Source: Oscillospiraceae bacterium (GTDB taxonomy: Bacteria; Bacillota; Clostridia; Oscillospirales; Oscillospiraceae). From it: a stretch of 5,599 nt of DNA. The stretch lies in assembly GCA_017620315.1 (NCBI GenBank), contig JAFZQQ010000094.1, forward strand, positions 1 to 5,599, written 5' to 3'. The position numbers and the translations under genes are program-made. Position 1 is the first letter of the stretch. Every line of letters begins with the position of its first letter. Below the pieces are notes generated by a model. The model saw nothing but the letters and a program-made list of their open reading frames with translations. It did no database searches and was not told where the DNA came from. This document shows positions 1 through 4,309 of this stretch, piece after piece.

Positions 1-31
1 GGAGCCCCTTCGGCCTCTTGGGTACTTCCGC
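1..31 (-). tRNA. tRNA-Ser, 5' part only (cut by window edge); anticodon probably GCU
   Basis: Read on the minus strand from 31 to 1, the sequence has the layout of the 5' half of a class II tRNA. It shows a 7-nt acceptor strand GCGGAAG, then U8-A9, a 3-bp D stem CCC/GGG around an 11-nt loop, one linker G, and CTCC as the start of the anticodon stem. The large D loop with a GGCCGAA core and the 3-bp D stem are typical of tRNA-Ser. CTCC as the beginning of the anticodon stem is what I recall from Firmicute tRNA-Ser(GCU), so that isoacceptor is my guess, but the anticodon lies outside the window. The gene follows tRNA-Ser(UGA) in the same direction after 137 bp with no visible terminator, so the two are probably co-transcribed and processed. 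Confidence 0.8.
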
Positions 32-95
32 ACGTCAGAGCAAACTGCGCTCGCTCCGTTTCCGCCTGACGGTGAAAACTGCGTATCGCTTCGTT
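26..95 (-). repeat. Imperfect 35-nt tandem duplication in the tRNA spacer
   Basis: On the minus strand the block 95-61 begins AACGAAGCGATACGCAGTTT and the block 60-26 begins AACGGAGCGAGCGCAGTTT. After the AGTTT both run on to a shared GCGGA(A) end. Each block is 35 nt, so the period is 35, with scattered substitutions and a compensating one-base indel. The last bases of the second block (31-26) are already the acceptor strand of the downstream tRNA-Ser, so the tRNA start sits in phase with the repeat. A more degenerate third copy may begin at 131 (AACCAGCGAAGCGTTT). The second block also holds an inverted pair, CGTCAG at 33-38 against CTGACG at 66-71. I do not recognise the element. It is most likely a spacer or processing-region repeat, not a gene. 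Confidence 0.6.
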
Positions 96-106
96 GCTCT
101 TCCTTT

Positions 107-141
107 CCAAAGCGCAAACGCTTCGCTGGTTTGCGTTTTGG
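107..141. repeat. Inverted repeat (hairpin) between the two tRNA-Ser genes
   Basis: The arm CCAAAGCGCAAAC (107-119) and the arm GTTTGCGTTTTGG (129-141) are complementary over 13 positions with one mismatch, around a 9-nt loop. Transcribed on the minus strand, it would fold about 27 nt after the CCA end of tRNA-Ser(UGA). No uridine tract follows on either strand, so it does not look like an intrinsic terminator. A role in processing the dicistronic tRNA precursor, or a mobile palindromic repeat, would both fit. This is inference. Confidence 0.65.
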
Positions 142-168
142 GTAAGGACGCCATTATTAATTTAGGTT

Positions 169-256
169 TGGCGGAGAGAGTGGGATTCGAACCCACGGGC
201 ACTTGCGCGCCGCCGGTTTTCAAGACCGGTGCCTTCAACCGCTCGGCCATCTCTCC
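169..256 (-). tRNA. tRNA-Ser(UGA), with encoded CCA
   Basis: The minus strand folds into a complete class II tRNA. The acceptor is GGAGAGA (256-250) paired with TCTCTCC (179-173), with discriminator G at 172 and CCA encoded at 171-169. The D stem is GCC/GGC. The anticodon stem CCGGT/ACCGG encloses the loop CTTGAAA, giving anticodon UGA (222-220). The 16-nt variable arm contains a 5-bp stem (GGCGC/GTGCC, one G-U pair) capped by GCAA, and the T arm is GTGGG-TTCGAAT-CCCAC. The long variable arm and UGA anticodon identify a serine tRNA reading UCA and, by wobble, other UCN codons. The body is 85 nt plus CCA. A strong promoter lies about 35 nt upstream, and a second tRNA-Ser follows in the same direction. 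Confidence 0.97.
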
Positions 257-292
257 GTGTCTTGTCCCGCGTCATCCCCAAACGCATAGGAT

Positions 293-322
293 ACTATAAC
301 ACAGCCATATTCAAATTGTCAA
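293..322 (-). promoter_or_regulatory. Sigma-A-type promoter for the tRNA-Ser unit
   Basis: On the minus strand there is a perfect -35 box TTGACA (322-317), an 18-nt spacer and a -10 box TATAGT (298-293; five of six consensus bases). The expected start is near 285, giving a leader of about 30 nt before the mature tRNA 5' end at 256. The -35 box abuts the T tract of the spoVAE terminator, so the two units are insulated with almost no spare DNA. Confidence 0.75.
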
Positions 323-353
323 GAAAAAAAACAGCCTGTCACGGCTGTTTTTT
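323..353 (-). terminator. Intrinsic terminator after spoVAE, symmetric (likely bidirectional)
   Basis: The stem ACAGCC (331-336) / GGCTGT (343-348) with a 6-nt loop is flanked by seven A (324-330) on one side and six T (348-353) on the other. On the minus strand it follows the spoVAE stop codon by 6 nt and is followed by TTTTTTTCTT, the normal form of a Rho-independent terminator. The mirror-image T run means it could also stop plus-strand transcription. It separates spoVAE from the tRNA promoter. Confidence 0.9.
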
Positions 354-354
354 C

Positions 355-711
355 TTATCGCTTGTCTCCCGCCCTGAAAATAAGCGCCACGATGAGCGCG
401 AACACTACCGCGGCGGCTATGCCGCCTGCCGTCGCGCCGAGGCCGCCGGTCAGAACACCCAGCCAGCCCTTCTCGGCGACTGCCTCCTTGACTCCGGTCG
501 CAAGCGTATAGCCGAAGCCGGTCAGCGGCACGGTAGCGCCGGCTCCGCCCCATTCCACAATGGGAGCGTAAACGCCGAGCGCCGTCAGCGTGACGCCCGC
601 GACCACATAGCCCGTGAGTATGCGCGCGGGCGTGAGCCGGGTCTTATCGATCAGCACCTGCCCAACGGCGCACAGCAGGCCGCCGCACAGAAACGCTCTC
701 AGAAGCTCCAT
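355..711 (-). CDS. spoVAE: SpoVAE (SpoVAEb-type), stage V sporulation membrane protein
   Basis: This 118-residue hydrophobic protein is a component of the SpoVA complex of the spore inner membrane. That complex moves calcium-dipicolinate into the forespore during sporulation and out during germination. Family hallmarks visible are an N-terminal membrane segment (about 3-20) followed by IDKTRLTPARIL (21-32), the central GGAGATVPLTGFGY (about 55-68), and a small-residue-rich C-terminal membrane segment (GGLGATAGGIAAAVVFALIVALIF) ending in a short basic tail. The length matches the family. The start is the ATG at 711-709, preceded by GGGAGG (725-720) with 8-nt spacing, lying inside the end of spoVAD. 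Only 3 bp separate the spoVAD stop from this start, so the two are probably translationally coupled. The TAA stop is 6 nt before an intrinsic terminator. Assignment by remembered family motifs is strong. Confidence 0.95.
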   Translation of the reverse strand: MELLRAFLCGGLLCAVGQVLIDKTRLTPARILTGYVVAGVTLTALGVYAPIVEWGGAGATVPLTGFGYTLATGVKEAVAEKGWLGVLTGGLGATAGGIAAAVVFALIVALIFRAGDKR

Positions 712-714
712 AGC

Positions 715-1734
715 TCAGTCCTCCCTGCAGTTTGAAATAATGACCGCGTGGCAAATGCCCGGTATGCTCTCGCCCTGAAACGACGAGGTCGGCGAGAGCA
801 GTGCGCCCGTAGGGGCGAAGAGCAGCCTGTTCCACCGCTTCTCCCGCATCCCGCGCAGCAGATACCCGTTCAACACGCTTGCCGAGCAGCCGCAGCCGCT
901 TCCTCCGCAGTGCATGTCCTGTGCCTCGACGTCGAAGAGCATCAATCCGCAGTCGTTGTAGTTTTTCGTCATATCCACGCCGTCGCGCGCAAAGAGGTCG
1001 GCGACTATGCCGTGTCCGAGCTTGCCGAGGTCTCCGGTGATGATCAGGTCAAAGTCCGCAGGCTTCGTCTTCGTGTCGCGGAACACCGCCGAGAGCGTGT
1101 CATACGCCGCCGCAGCCATTGCCGCACCCATGTTGTTTGGGTCGGTTATCCCCATGTCGACGATCTTTCCCGCGGTAACATGCGTGATATACGGCCCCTC
1201 GCCCTCCCCGCCAAGGATGCAGCAGCCTGCCGCCGTCGCCGTCCACTGCGCGGTCGGCGTTCGCTGCGAGCCGTACGGCACCGGCATCCTGTACTGCCGT
1301 TCTGCCGTACAGAAGTGCGACGAGGTGAGCGCCGCAGTACGCCGGGCGAATCCCCCGTCTGTCATCATCGCCGCGAGCGACAGCGCCTCCCCCATCGTCG
1401 AGCACGCCCCATAGAGCCCATAGAACGGGATATTCGTATCCCGCAGCGAGAACGACGAGCCGATGCACTGGTTCAAAAGGTCTCCGGCAAATATGCATTC
1501 TATGTCCGCCTCGTGCAGCGTTGCTTTTTCAAGCGCCTTGTTGAGCGCATGTCTCTGCATGGCGCTCTCGCCCTGCTCCCATGTCTTCTGTCCCCAGAAG
1601 TGGTCCTCGCTCAGCTCGTCAAAATACTCTCTCAGCGGCCCGGCGCCCTCCATATGCCCGCCGACCGCGGCGAAGCCCAGCACCGCGGGCGGATGCGTAA
1701 GGCGCACGGTGCGCATACCGATCCTCTTCCCCAT
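715..1734 (-). CDS. spoVAD: SpoVAD, stage V sporulation protein, dipicolinate-binding
   Basis: This 339-residue soluble protein, near the B. subtilis length of about 338, has a thiolase-like fold and binds dipicolinic acid for the SpoVA channel. Conserved stretches visible are AGDLLNQ (83-89), YGACST around Cys111 (the cysteine of the thiolase-like pocket), DGGFA (126-130), TSSHFCTAERQYR (137-149), GKIVDMGITDP (189-199), ITGDLGKLG (232-240), CGGSGCGCSA (276-285) and ATGALLSPT-like PTGALLSPT (308-316). The reading frame is open further upstream into pepF, but the ATG at 1734 is chosen because AAGGAG (1747-1742) sits 7 nt before it and the N-terminus then aligns with known SpoVAD. An in-frame ATG at 1716 is the alternative. 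spoVAC, normally just upstream, is absent here. I see no convincing sigma-G promoter; a weak CATATTT (1792-1786) is the best -10 and has a poor -35. Confidence 0.95.
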   Translation of the reverse strand: MGKRIGMRTVRLTHPPAVLGFAAVGGHMEGAGPLREYFDELSEDHFWGQKTWEQGESAMQRHALNKALEKATLHEADIECIFAGDLLNQCIGSSFSLRDTNIPFYGLYGACSTMGEALSLAAMMTDGGFARRTAALTSSHFCTAERQYRMPVPYGSQRTPTAQWTATAAGCCILGGEGEGPYITHVTAGKIVDMGITDPNNMGAAMAAAAYDTLSAVFRDTKTKPADFDLIITGDLGKLGHGIVADLFARDGVDMTKNYNDCGLMLFDVEAQDMHCGGSGCGCSASVLNGYLLRGMREKRWNRLLFAPTGALLSPTSSFQGESIPGICHAVIISNCRED

Positions 1735-1797
1735 AAACGCGCTCCTTGCAAATCGAATCACTGCTATTGTTTCCAGCATTGCAAAAAATATGAGTGC

Positions 1798-1826
1798 TTG
1801 ACGCGGCGACGCACAAATAGTATGAT
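1798..1826 (+). promoter_or_regulatory. Sigma-A-type promoter for the pepF unit
   Basis: TTGACG (1798-1803) and TATGAT (1821-1826), separated by exactly 17 nt, each match the vegetative consensus at five of six positions. Transcription would begin near 1833 and leave a leader of about 38 nt before pepF. The -10 region overlaps, on the other strand, a CATACTA string (1824-1818) that fits a sigma-G -10 element, but that string has no matching -35. Confidence 0.75.
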
Positions 1827-1839
1827 GGTCAGGAAAACA

Positions 1840-1851
1840 GCCCCGCGGGGC
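1840..1851. repeat. 12-bp perfect GC palindrome in the pepF leader
   Basis: GCCCCGCGGGGC is a perfect palindrome lying between the predicted pepF transcription start and its ribosome binding site (GGAGGA, 1857-1862). It could be an operator half-site pair or a short leader structure, or a chance result of high GC. As an RNA it would leave little room for a loop, so a DNA-binding site is the likelier biological reading if it matters at all. Confidence 0.4.
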
Positions 1852-1870
1852 GAAATGGAGGAAATGAAAA

Positions 1871-3667
1871 ATGCTCGACCCCAAGACTAAACGCAGTGAA
1901 GTCCCCGAGGAATACACCTGGAACCTCAAGGACATCTTTGAAAGCGACGACGCCTGGCGCAAGGAATACGAGGAGCTCGGCAAGCTGCCCGAGGCCATCG
2001 CGGCATATCAGGGCACGCTCGGCAGAAGCGCTGCCGACCTGCTTTCGTATTTCCGCAGGAGCGACGAAATCGAAGTGCGTCTTTCCAAGCTCTACGGCTA
2101 TGCGAGCTGCAAGAACGACGAGGATCAGGGCAACAGCTCCACGCAGGATATGCTGGGCAAGGCGCGCGGTCTGATCGTCGCCATTTCCGGCGCCGCCGCG
2201 TTCGCGACTCCGGAGATCCTTGCCATCCCCGACGAGACGCTTGAGCGCTTCCACAAGGAGGAGCCCGCGCTCGACGAGTACCGCCGCAGCCTGTATCAGA
2301 TCCGCCGCCGCAAGGCGCACATCCTCTCCCCCCTCGAGGGAAAGCTCCTCGCCGCCGCCGGTGAGATGGCATGCGCGCCCGGTCAGGTCAAGAGCATATT
2401 CTCCAACGCCGACATGACCTTCCCCGACGTCGTCGACGGCAAGGGCGAGACGCACGCGCTGACCAACGGCTCCTTCGTTCCCATGGAGGAAAGCGAGGAC
2501 CGTGTGCTGCGCAAGAACGCCTTTGACACTTATTACGGGCGCATCGGTGAGTTCAAAAACACTGCCGCCGCCCTGCTTGACGCTCAGTTCAAGCAGCTGC
2601 TCTTCTACTCCCGCGCGCGCGGCTACAATACCACGCTTGAGGCAAGCCTTGACAACACTGAGGTTCCGACCTCCGTCTATCTGAACCTGATCGAAGCGGT
2701 ACACGCAAACATGGACAAGATGTACCGTTATGTCGCGCTGCGCAAGAAGCTGCTCGGCGTGGACGAGCTGCATATGTACGACGTCTACACGCCCATCGTC
2801 GCCGACGCCGCGCGCAAGATAGACTTTGAGGAGGCAAAGGCGACTACGCTGGAGGCTCTCGCCGTTCTGGGAGAGGATTACATTGCCCTTTTGAAGGAGG
2901 GCTACGATAACCGCTGGATCGACGTCTATGAGAATGCCGGCAAGCGCAGCGGCGCGTATTCCTCCGGTGTGAAGGTACCCCATCCCTACGTTCTTCTCAA
3001 CCATAAGGACACCCTCGATTCCATGTTCACCCTTGCCCATGAGATGGGCCACACGCTCCACAGCGTCTACAGTCACAAGGCGCAGCCCATTTCCACCTCC
3101 GACTATGTGATCTTCGTCGCCGAGGTTGCCTCCACCTGCAACGAGGTGCTGCTTGTCCGCTATCTGCTGAACAAGACCACCGACAAGAAGGAGCGCGCCT
3201 ACCTGATCAACCACTTCCTTGAGTCCTTCAAGGGCACGGTCTACCGCCAGACGATGTTCGCGGAGTTTGAGCTGACCATGGGTCGCATGGCAGAGGCGAA
3301 TGAAGCACTTACCGCCGAGGCTCTGTGCGGGAAGTACCACGCGCTCAACAAGCTCTATTTCGGGCCAGACATGGTTTCCGATGACGGTATCGCGCTTGAA
3401 TGGGCGCGTATCCCGCATTTCTATTACAACTACTACGTCTTCCAGTACGCGACCAGCTTCTGCGCCGCCGTCGCCATCGCCGACCGCATCCTCTCCGAGG
3501 GCGAGAGCGCCGTCGCCGAGTATAAGAAATTCCTCTCCGGCGGCAGCAGCGCGGACCCGATCTCGCTTTTGAAGATCGCCGGCGTCGATATGAGCACTCC
3601 CGCTCCGATCAACGCCGCGTTAGGGCTCTTCGACGAGCTTATCAACGAAATGGAGAAGCTCGGCTGA
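1871..3667 (+). CDS. pepF: Oligoendopeptidase F, M3 family zinc metallopeptidase
   Basis: This 598-residue cytoplasmic peptidase, the typical PepF length, cleaves oligopeptides, usually in peptide recycling. The N-terminal helical region begins with the family-like EYTWNLKDIF (about 14-23). The M3 catalytic domain occupies roughly residues 200-590. Zinc and catalytic residues are visible: HEMGH (His390, Glu391, His394) and the third ligand Glu418 in AEVAST, 24 residues later. The C-terminal substrate-side motif IPHFYYNYYVFQYA is around His516 and its tyrosines, as expected for M3 enzymes. No signal peptide is present. The ATG at 1871 is chosen because GGAGGA (1857-1862) lies 8 nt upstream and the protein begins as PepF proteins do; an ATG at 1864 is out of frame. 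It heads a plus-strand unit with its own sigma-A promoter and is divergent from spoVAD. No defects seen. Confidence 0.97.
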   Translation: MLDPKTKRSEVPEEYTWNLKDIFESDDAWRKEYEELGKLPEAIAAYQGTLGRSAADLLSYFRRSDEIEVRLSKLYGYASCKNDEDQGNSSTQDMLGKARGLIVAISGAAAFATPEILAIPDETLERFHKEEPALDEYRRSLYQIRRRKAHILSPLEGKLLAAAGEMACAPGQVKSIFSNADMTFPDVVDGKGETHALTNGSFVPMEESEDRVLRKNAFDTYYGRIGEFKNTAAALLDAQFKQLLFYSRARGYNTTLEASLDNTEVPTSVYLNLIEAVHANMDKMYRYVALRKKLLGVDELHMYDVYTPIVADAARKIDFEEAKATTLEALAVLGEDYIALLKEGYDNRWIDVYENAGKRSGAYSSGVKVPHPYVLLNHKDTLDSMFTLAHEMGHTLHSVYSHKAQPISTSDYVIFVAEVASTCNEVLLVRYLLNKTTDKKERAYLINHFLESFKGTVYRQTMFAEFELTMGRMAEANEALTAEALCGKYHALNKLYFGPDMVSDDGIALEWARIPHFYYNYYVFQYATSFCAAVAIADRILSEGESAVAEYKKFLSGGSSADPISLLKIAGVDMSTPAPINAALGLFDELINEMEKLG

Positions 3668-3697
3668 CGCGCCGTGCGCTCTGCGGGAGGCGTTACC

Positions 3698-4306
3698 ATG
3701 CAGGAGAAAATGCGCACGATAGGCTATCTTTGCCCCTCGTGCCGAAAAAAAGTCGTCCGTGACCGCTCCGCTTTCGCTCTGGCGGCCTCCGGCGCGATCG
3801 TGGGCTGCGATTGCGGCGGCTCAAATCTCACCATAGACGCCGAGGAGCAGCGTTTCCGTTTGAATGTCCCCTGTGGCGTCTGCGGCGGCGAACACAGCGC
3901 CGCCGTGGACGCGGCGCAGCTTTTGGACGGAAACGGCATCGCTCTTGCCTGTCCGAAAACGCGTCAGCTGTGCTGCTTCATCGGCGAGTCCTACGAGGTC
4001 GAGCGGGAGCTTGAAAGGCTCTCGCTCGCCGCCGACAAGGAGCTTGCGCAAAGCGGCGACGGCGAGCTGTTCGTCGACGGCATCATCATGCACGAGATCC
4101 TCTCCGAGCTGCAGGAGATCGCGGCAAGGCCGCACGGCGTCTCCTGCGTCTGCGGCAGTGAAAAGTATCGCATGGAGATCCACCCGACCTATGTCGACCT
4201 CATCTGCTCCGAGTGCGGCTCAAAGCTTCGGATCGACGCGGCAACGGACGAGGATCTTGACCGTCTATGCTGCAATTGGACATTAAAGATAGGCGGCAAA
4301 AAATAG
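3698..4306 (+). CDS. Conserved-looking unnamed protein with three paired-cysteine (zinc-ribbon-like) clusters
   Basis: This 202-residue cytoplasmic protein has no signal peptide or membrane segment, and I cannot name it. It has 15 cysteines, mostly arranged as paired knuckles: CPSC (12-15) with CDC (37-39); CGVC (59-62) with Cys85 and CC (92-93); and CVC (150-152) with CSEC (170-173), plus CC at 191-192. This suggests three four-cysteine zinc ribbons. An acidic helical stretch of about 50 residues (97-145) joins ribbons two and three. It resembles Clostridia hypothetical proteins I recall that start with a YLCP-x-C ribbon; this is memory, not a search. Possible roles include nucleic-acid binding or protein scaffolding; none is shown. 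The ATG at 3698 is preferred because GGGAGG (3685-3690) is 7 nt upstream. A GTG at 3674 would place that ribosome site inside the gene. It lies 30 bp after pepF and 3 bp before the antiporter. Confidence 0.85.
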   Translation: MQEKMRTIGYLCPSCRKKVVRDRSAFALAASGAIVGCDCGGSNLTIDAEEQRFRLNVPCGVCGGEHSAAVDAAQLLDGNGIALACPKTRQLCCFIGESYEVERELERLSLAADKELAQSGDGELFVDGIIMHEILSELQEIAARPHGVSCVCGSEKYRMEIHPTYVDLICSECGSKLRIDAATDEDLDRLCCNWTLKIGGKK

Positions 4307-4309
4307 CGT

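Noticed and set aside
18..299. Small open frames on both strands across the tRNA-Ser genes
   Set aside because: They translate tRNA and spacer sequence (including the common tRNA-derived GFEPT/SNP-type strings) and have no independent support as genes.
748..1890. Long plus-strand open frame over spoVAD
   Set aside because: The product is arginine-rich and low in recognisable motifs. It is a complement-frame artefact of spoVAD.
1735..1998. Upstream extension of the spoVAD frame into pepF
   Set aside because: The extra 88 residues have no SpoVAD similarity and would overlap pepF. A good AAGGAG site is placed for the ATG at 1734, which gives the family length.
1829..3418. A 529-codon open frame on the minus strand antisense to pepF
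   Set aside because: It is a reading-frame shadow of a GC-rich gene. The opposite strand encodes a full PepF with zinc ligands in place, and the antisense product has no recognisable domain.
3674..3697. GTG at 3674 as start of the zinc-ribbon gene
   Set aside because: It would put the strong GGGAGG site (3685-3690) inside the coding region. That site is correctly spaced for the ATG at 3698.
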